From the NCBI GenBank assembly GCA_026005015.1, contig BPKG01000001.1, forward strand, positions 1 through 64,000: 64,000 bases of DNA, in the 5' to 3' direction. The notes below the pieces were generated by a model. The model searched no databases and was not told where the DNA came from. It was given only the letters and a program-made list of their open reading frames with translations. Of the stretch, positions 40,682 to 48,092 are shown in pieces; position 1 is the first letter of the stretch; every line of letters starts with the position of its first letter. The position numbers and the translations under genes were made by a program. This DNA comes from Burkholderiales bacterium (GTDB lineage: Bacteria; Pseudomonadota; Gammaproteobacteria; Burkholderiales; UBA6910).

Positions 40682-41149
40682 CGGTTGGACAGCTTGCCCG
40701 CAAGACCGGCGTCCACGACCAGGGCGATCCGGCATTCCGAGCGTCTGGGGCTGATCAAGGCCGCGGGTCGCACGGGCGCGAACTACCGGGTTTTCGGCGC
40801 CGGCAGCGTTACCCGCCTGAACTTCATTGCGAGATGTCGTTCCCTGGGCTTCTCTCTCCCGGAGGTCAAGGATCTGCTTTAGGTCATGGAGGGTCCTCGT
40901 TACACCTGCGCTTAGGTCGAGAACCTTGCGAGGCAGCACCTGAATCTCGTCGATGCAAAGTTTAGAGAGCTCTTGGCGGTACGCCGCGCACTTGCTCGAG
41001 AGCTTAACCGTTGCACCGGCGAGGAAGTTCCCGATTGCCGGCTGCTGGAACACCTTCAGCCGAGCACCGCCATAGAAATCCGGGCCGGCGTGCGGACGCG
41101 AACCCCCGCAAAAGGCCGTCCTAGCACGCCGGCCGATCAGGGCGCATGA
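40663..41149 (+). pseudogene. third MerR-family regulator, decayed
   Basis: A remnant of a MerR-type gene. It starts at GTG 40663 with LTVGQLARKTGV, shifts frame near 40711, continues as TTRAIRHSERLGLIKAAGRTGANYRVF in overlapping parts and RCRSLGFSLPEVKDLL, then meets an in-frame TAG at 40880-40882 and another about 30 bases on. After that the same frame still encodes VENLARQHLNLVDAKFREL and a C-terminal C-X7-C (RCTGEEVPDC). A frameshift plus two stops make it inactive. It most resembles CueR-like members. Confidence 0.8.
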
Positions 41150-41226
41150 GGGCCCTTAACTTTTTTCCGTCCACCCGGGGATGTGGTTGGTTGTAGTGTG
41201 GGGTGGCTGAACGATAGGAGGGAAGG

Positions 41227-41510
41227 ATGTCAAAGCGTCAATGGATCGTTGTGCAAGTGGAGGGTATGACTTGCGACGGTTGCGCTGCCCCATGTGCGGA
41301 AAGCGCTTTCCGCAATGGAGGGGGTCGAAGAAGTCCGGCTGCCCAATTGGCAGGCTGGCAAGGCGGAGGTGGCTGGTCAAAGGCGAGCTGGCCGACGAGA
41401 CCATCGCCCGTGCGGTCGAAAGCGCAGGTTACCGGGCGCTCGTGCGCGAGCGACGCGAGCTGGACGCCGGGCGCAAGGTTCCGCAGAGGCGAGGCGGACA
41501 GACTACGACC
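41227..41510 (+). pseudogene. HMA head of merA3, broken by three indels
   Basis: ATG 41227, with a GGAGGGAAGG site, begins MSKRQWIVVQVEGMTCDGC, a normal HMA metal motif. The domain then jumps frames: RKALSAMEGVEEVRLPNW in the second frame, VKGELADETIARAVESAGYR in the third, and back to the second at TDYDLVIVGGG. The likely indels are an extra C at about 41288-41291, an extra G near 41372 and a compensating change near 41500. Each piece is well conserved, so the lesions are recent or technical. Confidence 0.75.
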
Positions 41511-42895
41511 TCGTGATCGTGGGCGGCGGCTCGGCGGCCTTCGCTGCGGCGATCAAGGGCGCCGAGCTGGGCGCCAAGGTTGCCATCGTCGAGCACGGCA
41601 CCCTCGGCGGCACCTGTGTCAACATCGGGTGCGTGCCGTCCAAGACGCTCATCCGCGCGGCCGAGCACTGCTACCACGCTGCCTATTCCGCCTTTGAGGG
41701 ACTGGGCGCTTGTCCGCCACCTCAGGACTGGCAGCGCGTCGTCCGGCAGAAAGACGAGCTGGTCGCCGCCCTGCGGCAGGGCAAGTACGTCGACGTAGCA
41801 AGCGCTTATCCCGGCATCACCATCGTGAAAGGCCACGCCGAGCTCACGGGCGGCCACGGCGTCGCCGTGGACGGCAAGCCCTTGAGCGCTGCCAAGCTCC
41901 TGGTGGCCACGGGCTCGAAGCCCTGGGCACCGCCGATTCCGGGTCTTGCCGAGTCGAGCTACCTCGACAGCACCGACGCCCTGAGCCTGGAGCGCTTACC
42001 CGCGACCCTCGCGGTGATCGGTGCTGGTGCGATCGGGCTCGAGCTCGCGCAGCTCTTCAACCGCTTCGGCGTCAAGGTCACGCTCCTCGAGGCCGGCCCC
42101 CGCATCGCACCTCAGGAGGAGCCCGAAATCGGGAAGGCCCTGTGCCGCTACCTCGAGGAAGAAAAAATGCAGGTGCTTTGCGGCGCGGCGATCGAGCGTG
42201 TGAGCCGGAGCGAGGCCGGCTACCGGCTTGAGGCCGTCGTGGATGGCAAGATCCGCGCGATCGAATCCGAGCAGTTGCTCGTTGCCACCGGCCGTCGGCC
42301 GACCACGGCCGGCTTCGGCCTCGAGCGTGCCGGGGTGAAGCTCGGCGAAAGGGGCGAGATCCTCGTCGACCGGCACTTGCGCACCGATAACCCGGATATT
42401 TTCGCCGCCGGCGACTGCATCGGCGATCCCATGTACGTTTATGTGGCGGCTTACGCCGGAAGCCTCGCCGCCGAGAACGCTCTCACCGATGCGGGCCGGA
42501 TCTACGATCTCGTGCCGCTGCCGCGGGTGACCTTCACCGACCCCCAGATCGCCAGCGTCGGTCTGACCGAAGCTCAGGCGCGGGCCGAAGGCAGAAAAGT
42601 GCGCGCGTCGGTGCTGTCGCTCAGCGAGGTTCCCCGCGCTATCGCGGCTCGGAATACGAAGGGGCTTATCAAGCTGGTGGCCGAGGAGGACACCGGCAAG
42701 CTGCTCGGCGCTCACGTGCTGGCGGCCGAGGCTGGCGAAGTGACCCAGGAGGCCGTCCTTGCTATCCGCTTCGGCTTGCGGGTGCAGGACCTCGTCGAGA
42801 CGTTCCACCCATATCTCACCATGGTCGAGGGCCTGAAACTCGCCGCGATAACGTTCACCAAGGACGTGAAGCAGCTCTCCTGCTGCGCTGCGTAG
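41294..42895 (+). CDS. merA: mercuric reductase MerA core (copy 3)
   Basis: An open frame of 533 codons whose first 70 codons are partly scrambled HMA sequence. From about 41510 it encodes a complete MerA core: LVIVGGGSAAFAAAIKGAELG, redox pair in GGTCVNIGCVPSK, an NADPH fold (AVIGAGAIGLELAQLF), AAGDCIGDPMYVYVAA and the terminal Cys pair in QLSCCAA. It differs from copies 1 and 2 along its length (NIGC, HCYHAAYSAFEGL) and so belongs to another MerA lineage. No MerR-type operator stands in front of it. Translation may start at 41227, 41294 or an internal GTG. Confidence 0.85.
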   Translation: MRKALSAMEGVEEVRLPNWQAGKAEVAGQRRAGRRDHRPCGRKRRLPGARARATRAGRRAQGSAEARRTDYDLVIVGGGSAAFAAAIKGAELGAKVAIVEHGTLGGTCVNIGCVPSKTLIRAAEHCYHAAYSAFEGLGACPPPQDWQRVVRQKDELVAALRQGKYVDVASAYPGITIVKGHAELTGGHGVAVDGKPLSAAKLLVATGSKPWAPPIPGLAESSYLDSTDALSLERLPATLAVIGAGAIGLELAQLFNRFGVKVTLLEAGPRIAPQEEPEIGKALCRYLEEEKMQVLCGAAIERVSRSEAGYRLEAVVDGKIRAIESEQLLVATGRRPTTAGFGLERAGVKLGERGEILVDRHLRTDNPDIFAAGDCIGDPMYVYVAAYAGSLAAENALTDAGRIYDLVPLPRVTFTDPQIASVGLTEAQARAEGRKVRASVLSLSEVPRAIAARNTKGLIKLVAEEDTGKLLGAHVLAAEAGEVTQEAVLAIRFGLRVQDLVETFHPYLTMVEGLKLAAITFTKDVKQLSCCAA

Positions 42896-42978
42896 CCGGG
42901 CTCACCTTGTGTTATCCCTATCGGCATCGGGGTTAGGCTCGCTTGCCAGGGGTGCCGAAGTCTTGAGAAAAACCCTGC

Positions 42979-43009
42979 TTGACTCTGTATCCGAGTACCG
43001 CGTCTAGCC
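42979..43009 (+). promoter_or_regulatory. mer operator/promoter 3 (ECF sigma gene)
   Basis: TTGACT (42979-42984), a 19-bp spacer and CTAGCC (43004-43009). Dyad CTGTAT-CCGA-GTACCG fills 42985-43000, in the same register as operators 1, 2 and 4. The ECF sigma ATG lies 38 bases after it. Confidence 0.78.
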
Positions 43010-43047
43010 TTTGATACGAGGGCGCCCTGTGAGCAAGCCATGGCACC

Positions 43048-43800
43048 ATGAGTCAAAGCGGTATGACGGGAGATACCATGCCCCCCAACCATCGCATCGC
43101 CCAGCCGGTCAATGGCGGTCGCCCGCTGGGGGGACAGGTAGACCCCGCATCGCTGCAGCCCCATCTTGGTTACCTGTACCGCTTCGGGTTGGCACTAGCC
43201 CGCGACCCCGAGATGGCGCGCGAGGCGGTCCAGGAAGCCCTGGTCTGCGCGTTAGAGAATCTGGCGTCGTTCGAGGGGCGCTCGTCGCTGCGTTCGTGGC
43301 TGGCCAGTATTGTCAAGCACCAGATCATTGATTTGCAGCGGGAAGCCACGCGGCGGGTAGCGATTGACTTCTCGCCGGACTGGGAGAGCGATGAAGAAAG
43401 CGCACAAGGGGAGCTTGCCCATGGAGCGACGAGGGATTTTATCGTCGACGGGCGCACGCCGGAGCAGGCGATGGAGGCTCGCGAGCTCTGGAACGTGGTT
43501 GGCCGCTGTCTCTCCGGAATGCCCGAGAAGCGAGCGCAAGCCTTCGTCCTACGGGTGCTCATGGGCGAACCCCTCGGCGTAGCCTGTAAGGCGGCAGACG
43601 CGGTTTCTATGAACGCCTGTTCAGCGATGCTGTGGCGAGTGAAAGCCTGTCTGCGACGGTGCCTTGTGCGGGCCGGTTACATGACTTCGTGTGCCCCGGC
43701 AGAGAATTGTTGCTGCACGTCGCGTGCAGGGTCGGCGGGGGAGGGGGCCGCCTCCCAGGAAGGTGACGGCCTAAGACGGAAAAAGATGCGAGGAGGGTGA
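43048..43800 (+). CDS. ECF sigma factor with cysteine-rich tail, in the mercury island
   Basis: A 250-residue group 4 sigma factor. Region 2 is RFGLALARDPEMAREAVQEALV with SLRSWLASIVKHQIIDLQRE (about 45-98); region 4 is MPEKRAQAFVLRVLMGEPLGVAC with an HTH-like NACSAMLWRVKACLRRCL (about 158-206). It is a relative of the sigma at 26664, but no anti-sigma gene follows. Instead it has ten cysteines, including C215 and C221-C223 in the tail, like the Cys-rich domains of CorE-type metal-sensing sigma factors. A MerR-type operator precedes it. ATG 43078 is an alternative start. Confidence 0.82.
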   Translation: MSQSGMTGDTMPPNHRIAQPVNGGRPLGGQVDPASLQPHLGYLYRFGLALARDPEMAREAVQEALVCALENLASFEGRSSLRSWLASIVKHQIIDLQREATRRVAIDFSPDWESDEESAQGELAHGATRDFIVDGRTPEQAMEARELWNVVGRCLSGMPEKRAQAFVLRVLMGEPLGVACKAADAVSMNACSAMLWRVKACLRRCLVRAGYMTSCAPAENCCCTSRAGSAGEGAASQEGDGLRRKKMRGG

Positions 43801-43804
43801 CCTT

Positions 43805-44443
43805 ATGAGTAACAGTGTGAATATCGGTACCGCACTTCCTAGGTTGAAAATCACACGGGATCCCATTTTGGCGAGACCGGCTTTCCTCGCGCCGGGGATG
43901 CTCAAACCGGATGCGCTCGCCCTGAACGTCATGACCGACTTTCGGCAGGTAACCCCGATCACCGTGGACGGCGGGATTTCCATCGACCAGGCTCTGCAGC
44001 ACATGATCCATTCGGGCGTGCGGCTGCTGTTCGTGACCGGCCGCGATGCCCGCTTGATCGGGCTCATCACCGCCGACGATATCCAGGGGGAGAAGCCGTT
44101 GCGATACCTGCAGGCGATCGAATGCAAGGATCGGAGCTGTTCCCGGCGCGATGTCCTGGCCCGGAACATCATGACGCCCGTGGCCGACTGGGAAGTACTG
44201 GACTACGAGGCCGTGCGCCGGGCGAGCATCGCCCAGGTGGTCGCCACCTTCAAGGCCACAGGATGCCGCCACCTGGTGGTGGTCGAACGCCCACCCGAGC
44301 CTGGCCGGTGCATCGTGCGGGGCCTTTTTTCGGCGAGCCGGCTCGAGCGGGAGCTCGGCCTGGGTATCGATGTTCTGTGCATGGCCAAGAGTTTCGCCGA
44401 CATCGAACGAGTGCTCGCACATCCTCATGGCGAGTGCGACTGA
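43805..44443 (+). CDS. CBS-domain pair protein
   Basis: A 212-residue cytoplasmic protein with two CBS domains (about 45-95 with VTPITVDGGISIDQALQHMIHSG, and 120-200 with IMTPVADWEVLDYEAV), which usually bind adenine nucleotides. No catalytic domain is attached. It starts 5 bases after the ECF sigma gene and precedes merE, so all three probably share operator 3. Its regulatory target is unknown. Confidence 0.8.
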   Translation: MSNSVNIGTALPRLKITRDPILARPAFLAPGMLKPDALALNVMTDFRQVTPITVDGGISIDQALQHMIHSGVRLLFVTGRDARLIGLITADDIQGEKPLRYLQAIECKDRSCSRRDVLARNIMTPVADWEVLDYEAVRRASIAQVVATFKATGCRHLVVVERPPEPGRCIVRGLFSASRLERELGLGIDVLCMAKSFADIERVLAHPHGECD

Positions 44444-44476
44444 AAGGTTTGACCGAGATTTGTGGAGGAAAATCGA

Positions 44477-44722
44477 ATGAACTCCGAAAAAAGCGCCGTC
44501 CGGCGGCGAGGCGGTTACGCCATGATGTTCCTCGCTGCGCTGACCTGCCCTTGCCACTTGCCTGTTCTTGCGCTTTTGCTCTCGGGGACTGCAGCGGAGG
44601 CCTTTCTGACCGAGCACATGGGAGTGGCGTTGACGGTGCTGGGGGCCTTGTTCCTGCTCTCGCTGTCCGCCGCCATGCGGCTGTTGCGGAATGACGCTGC
44701 GCGAGGAGGATCGAATTTGTAG
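44477..44722 (+). CDS. merE: mercury transporter MerE
   Basis: A small inner-membrane protein of 81 residues with two helices and the MerE signature LTCPCHLPVLALLLSGTAA (C24 and C26). MerE of Tn21 transports both Hg(II) and methylmercury. ATG 44477 is chosen because the upstream GTG is part of the GGAGG ribosome site. It is the last mercury gene before the insertion-sequence remnant. Confidence 0.9.
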   Translation: MNSEKSAVRRRGGYAMMFLAALTCPCHLPVLALLLSGTAAEAFLTEHMGVALTVLGALFLLSLSAAMRLLRNDAARGGSNL

Positions 44723-44764
44723 TTTTTTGCAAAGCTCAAAAGGAAAGGTGAGCATAAATGGGTA

Positions 44765-45450
44765 GAACCTATCTCAAAATTGTTGTCTGTGCGCGCATGA
44801 GTTCCTAGAATTGGGTTCATGCTGCGTTTGAGCGACGAACAATGGGAGCGAATTCGGGAGCATTTCCCTGAGGAGAACATTCCCGAAGGTCGCGCAGGGC
44901 GCAAGCCCGTGCCGGCGCGCGAGGTGCTCGAAGCGGTACTTTGGATTCTGAACACCGGCGCGCAGTGGCACATGCTTCCGCAGTGCTACCCGAACTACAA
45001 GACGGTGCATCGGCGCTTTCAGCGCTGGTGCGAACGCGAGATACTGCGCGAGATCCTGAAGGACTTGGCCAACACGCTTCGCGAGGAAGGCGAGATCGAC
45101 GAGCGCGAGAGCTTTATCGATGCCACCTTTGCCTCGGCCAAGGGCGGAGGCGAAGAGGTTGGCAAGACCAAGCGCGGCAAGGGCGTGAAGATCCTGGCGA
45201 TCGTGGATCGCCATGGACTGCCGCTGTCGGTGAGCACGCATGCGGCCAACCACCACGAGGTGAGGCTGGTGCAGTTGAGCTTCGACTTCTACATGATCGA
45301 AGCAAAGCCCGAGAATCTTATTGGTGATCGCGCCTACGACAGCGACACCCTGGACCAGGAGCTGAAGAAGGAGGGCGTGGAACTCATTGCCCCGCATCGT
45401 TCCAACCGCAAGCTCAAGACCCAGGACGGGCGACGGCTTCGGCGCTACGC
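44765..45450 (+). mobile_element. IS5-type insertion sequence remnant
   Basis: One left end is probable around 44765-44785 (GGTAGAACCTATCTCAAAA), followed by a transposase gene. No matching inverted copy of that end occurs before or beyond 45450, so the right end is lost. The remnant sits exactly between the mercury island and an AraC gene. Its outer limits are approximate. Confidence 0.6.
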
Positions 45451-45517
45451 CCTTTATGAACCATCGCTACCGGTGTGCCCTCTTGTCGACGAAAAGCGCC
45501 CGGCCCGATTCCCGTGA
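44819..45517 (+). pseudogene. IS5 family transposase, 3'-truncated
   Basis: The first 210 codons are a typical IS5-family DDE transposase: LSDEQWERIREHFPEE, TGAQWHMLPQCYPNYKTVHRRFQ, the first Asp in ESFIDATFASAKGGG, and the second in NLIGDRAYDSDTLD. The usual third motif (a Glu near KRRWKVERTFAWL) is missing: after GRRLRRYA the frame runs into unrelated DNA and ends at 45517 inside the opposite AraC gene. It is therefore inactive. Confidence 0.85.
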
Positions 45518-46394
45518 TCTTCTTGAAGACCTTGCCGAAGGCGGCTTCGGAGCGATAGCCCACCTTCTCCGCCACTACCGCTGTAGAAAGGCGCGTCTCG
45601 GCCAGCAGCTCCCGCGCCTTTTGCATGCGCCAGAGGGTCAGGTATTCCATGGGCGGCTGACCGACCAGTTGCTTGAAGCGGGCGGCAAGGGCCGAACGGG
45701 ACATGCCGACGCGGGCGGCCAGCGAGACCAGGGTCCAGGACTGCTCAGGAGCCCGGTGCAGGTGTGCGAGGGCCGCGGCGATCTGGCGATCCGTGAGCGC
45801 CGCGAGCATCCCCGGCGGCGCGGGGGACTGCTGGATGTAGGCCCGCAGCATCAGGATGAACAAAGCCTCCGCGAGCCGATCGACCACCGCCTCCGCGCCG
45901 GGGCGCCCGGCCTTCGTCTCCTGGAGCATGAGATCCAACGTCGTCTTGAGCCCGCTGAAGTCATGGCTGTCGGCCCCGCGGATGAGGATGAAAGGCGGCA
46001 GGGCCGCCAGCAGCGGATGCCGGTTGTCGCGGTCGAACTTGAAGTAGCCGCACAGAATCGTCGTCAGGGCGCCTTCTCCGCCGTGGGCGACGGGCCCATA
46101 GCCCTCCAGGTCCTGATCTGCCAGGAGCTTTTCGGCGGGAATCGCTTCGCTCTCCGGCGCATCGATCAGCTCATGGGGGTCACCCCGGAGAAAAACCGCC
46201 AGGTCACCGCCATGCAAGGGGATCGGCGCGGGCTGACCGGGCAGGCGAAGCCAGCAGCTTCCCCGGACTACCACATGGAACTCGGCGACCGGCTGGGGTC
46301 CGATTCCCATGCCCCAGGGCGCCCTGAATTCGCAGCGGAAATAGACCCCGCCGGCCAGACGCAGGGAGCGCAAGATATCCGTCAATACATCCAT
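45414..46394 (-). CDS. AraC family transcriptional regulator (Cupin_6 type)
   Basis: A 326-residue regulator with an N-terminal cupin sensor (GGVYFRCEFRAPWGMG, LRLPGQPAPIPLHGGDL) and a C-terminal double HTH (WTLVSLAARVGMSRSALAARFKQLVGQPP, VAEKVGYRSEAAFGKVFKKITGIGP). The last 25 or so residues after GAFRR probably come from the insertion-sequence remnant, so the original stop may have been lost. It is divergent from the AhpD-like gene, its likely target. Related members regulate redox or electrophile-stress genes. Confidence 0.88.
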   Translation of the reverse strand: MDVLTDILRSLRLAGGVYFRCEFRAPWGMGIGPQPVAEFHVVVRGSCWLRLPGQPAPIPLHGGDLAVFLRGDPHELIDAPESEAIPAEKLLADQDLEGYGPVAHGGEGALTTILCGYFKFDRDNRHPLLAALPPFILIRGADSHDFSGLKTTLDLMLQETKAGRPGAEAVVDRLAEALFILMLRAYIQQSPAPPGMLAALTDRQIAAALAHLHRAPEQSWTLVSLAARVGMSRSALAARFKQLVGQPPMEYLTLWRMQKARELLAETRLSTAVVAEKVGYRSEAAFGKVFKKITGIGPGAFRRQEGTPVAMVHKGRSAEAVARPGS

Positions 46395-46530
46395 GACATC
46401 ACTTTAGTTTTGGACGTTCGCACAAGAATTTTATATTTTTAATGATAGTTCGTGCTGAATGCCTGGACTAGAGTATAGGCGCCTTCCGCTTGGAAGGAAC
46501 TTATCAACTCAAGCTCAAGGAGAAAGCAAG
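46395..46530. promoter_or_regulatory. AraC/AhpD divergent control region
   Basis: An AT-rich gap of 136 bases. Plus-strand promoter TTGGAC (46410-46415), 16 bases, TATATT (46432-46437). The 8-base motif GTTCGCAC at 46417 recurs as GTTCGTGC near 46448 in direct orientation, a pattern expected for an AraC-type regulator. Confidence 0.5.
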
Positions 46531-46920
46531 ATGGCAACCGTGGCCTACGTGGAAGAGACCGCAGCCAACCACGACGTCAAGCTGGTCTATGACGAGATCA
46601 AGAAGGCGTTTGGGCTTCCTTTCGTGCCCAATCTCTTTAAGGCCATGGCAAATCATCCTGCCTACTTGCGCGCCACATGGCAGCGCCTTAAGGTCATCAT
46701 GGGTCCCGGGACGTTGGACCGCAAAACCAAGGAGATCATCGCTCTGGCCGTGTCGGCGACCAACGGATGTGAGTACTGCATCAACGCCCATACCGCGACG
46801 TTGAAGGCCATGGGCTTCGGCGACGCCGAGGTCACCGAACTCATGGCGGTCGTCGATCTATTCAACGGCTTCAACAAATTCCTCGACGGCCTTCGGGTCG
46901 AATCCGACTTGAGGCCTTGA
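46531..46920 (+). CDS. AhpD-like carboxymuconolactone decarboxylase family protein
   Basis: A 129-residue protein with the AhpD-type redox site C80-E-Y-C83 and the following His in NAHTATLKAMGF, typical of peroxidase-related alkylhydroperoxidase D-like proteins. ATG 46531 has an AAGGAGAAAG site; an upstream frame start lacks one. It is the first gene of a likely operon with the SRPBCC and peroxiredoxin-like genes, opposite the AraC regulator, consistent with an oxidative or electrophile stress unit. Confidence 0.88.
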   Translation: MATVAYVEETAANHDVKLVYDEIKKAFGLPFVPNLFKAMANHPAYLRATWQRLKVIMGPGTLDRKTKEIIALAVSATNGCEYCINAHTATLKAMGFGDAEVTELMAVVDLFNGFNKFLDGLRVESDLRP

Positions 46921-46980
46921 GAGGGCTCTGGGCTTCGCAGCTTGTTTCATCGTTGGCTATCACGAGATAGGAGCGCAATC

Positions 46981-47409
46981 ATGGGTAAATGCTACAACTC
47001 CGCGGTCATCAACGCCCCCTGCGAGAAGGTATGGGCCACCGTGCGCAACTTTCACGATCTGTCCTGGGCGCCTCAGGTCGTGACCAAGGCGGTGGCGGTG
47101 GGGGATCGCAAGGGGGATCAGATCGGCGCCAAGCGCATCCTCAACGACGCCTTCCACGAGACCCTGCTCGCCCTGGACGACCTGGAGCGTTCCCTCGCCT
47201 ATAGCATCGACGACGGGCCCGGGCCGGTTGCCAAGGGGGCGGTGAGCAACTACGTGGGACGCGTGCGCGTCCTGCCCATCACGGAAAACGACACCACCTT
47301 CATCGAATGGAGCTCGACCTACGAGTCGGCCGATCCCGGCGCCGTCGGCGCCTTCTGCAACCCGATCTACCAGGCCCTTCTGAAGGCGCTGCAGCGGCAT
47401 TTCGCGTAA
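46981..47409 (+). CDS. SRPBCC (START-like) family protein
   Basis: A 142-residue helix-grip protein of the polyketide cyclase/MxaD-like group (INAPCEKVWATVRNFHDLSWAPQVV; FIEWSSTYESADPGAV). These bind a hydrophobic ligand; the substrate is unknown. GATAGGAGCGCAATC precedes the ATG. It lies 60 bases after the AhpD-like gene on the same strand. Confidence 0.85.
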   Translation: MGKCYNSAVINAPCEKVWATVRNFHDLSWAPQVVTKAVAVGDRKGDQIGAKRILNDAFHETLLALDDLERSLAYSIDDGPGPVAKGAVSNYVGRVRVLPITENDTTFIEWSSTYESADPGAVGAFCNPIYQALLKALQRHFA

Positions 47410-47459
47410 CCCGACGCCTGGTTTTCGGGTGAATTAGATCCGTCTTAAAATCGAGCACG

Positions 47460-47484
47460 GTGCGTAGAGCGCAGCGAAGCGCAC
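47460..47484. repeat. short inverted repeat in the gap after the SRPBCC gene
   Basis: GTGCG and CGCAC arms around a GCGCAGCGAA-containing centre, followed by a further GC-rich imperfect hairpin up to about 47535. The whole 150-base gap (47410-47559) holds no gene and resembles extragenic palindromic sequences. I cannot assign a family. Confidence 0.3.
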
Positions 47485-47559
47485 TGTCCCTGTCCGAAAG
47501 CGCCGCTGCGGTGCGCTAAAGCGCTCCCCACTGCTGCTCGGCCAGCCAAGGAGAAAGAC

Positions 47560-48075
47560 ATGCCCCAGCTCAAACCCCGTCAACCCGTCCCTGACCTACA
47601 AGTGGAAACCCTGAACGCCGGAACCTGGAGACTCGCCAACCAAAGCCCCCGGCACTTCACCATGCTGGTGTTTTACCGCGGGCTGCACTGCCCGATCTGC
47701 AAGTCCTACCTGCGCGACCTGAACGGCAAGATTCCCGAGTTCACCGCCCGCGGCGTGGAGGCGATCGCCATCAGTTGCGACGACCGCGAGCGCGCCCTGC
47801 GGACGAAGCAAGAGTGGGGGCTGGAGCGGCTCAGGATCGGTTACGGCTTGACCATCTCCAAAGCCCGGGAATGGGGCCTGTTCATCTCCCGCGGCATCAA
47901 GGAAGGCGAACCGGCGGAATTCTCCGAGCCGGGGCTATTTCTGGTGAGGCCGGACGGGACGCTCTACGCCTCGGCGGTCAACTCCATGCCGTTCTCCCGT
48001 CCCTCCTTCGCCGACGTGCTCAACGCCGTCGATTTCGTGACCAGGAACGATTATCCGGCCCGCGGCGAGGCGTGA
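47560..48075 (+). CDS. peroxiredoxin-like (AhpC/TSA) family protein
   Basis: A 171-residue thioredoxin-fold protein with a CXXC in place of the single peroxidatic Cys (C44-P-I-C47 in FYRGLHCPICKSYL), as in the peroxiredoxin-like AhpC/TSA subgroup. GGAGAAAG precedes the ATG. Its position after the AhpD-like and SRPBCC genes suggests a common role in peroxide or electrophile defence. No separate promoter is obvious. Confidence 0.85.
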   Translation: MPQLKPRQPVPDLQVETLNAGTWRLANQSPRHFTMLVFYRGLHCPICKSYLRDLNGKIPEFTARGVEAIAISCDDRERALRTKQEWGLERLRIGYGLTISKAREWGLFISRGIKEGEPAEFSEPGLFLVRPDGTLYASAVNSMPFSRPSFADVLNAVDFVTRNDYPARGEA

Positions 48076-48092
48076 GTTGCGCTCGCGGGGCG

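Noticed and set aside
41150-41226. A MerR-type operator in front of merA3
   Set aside because: No TTGAC box with a 19-bp spacer and dyad is present in this gap.
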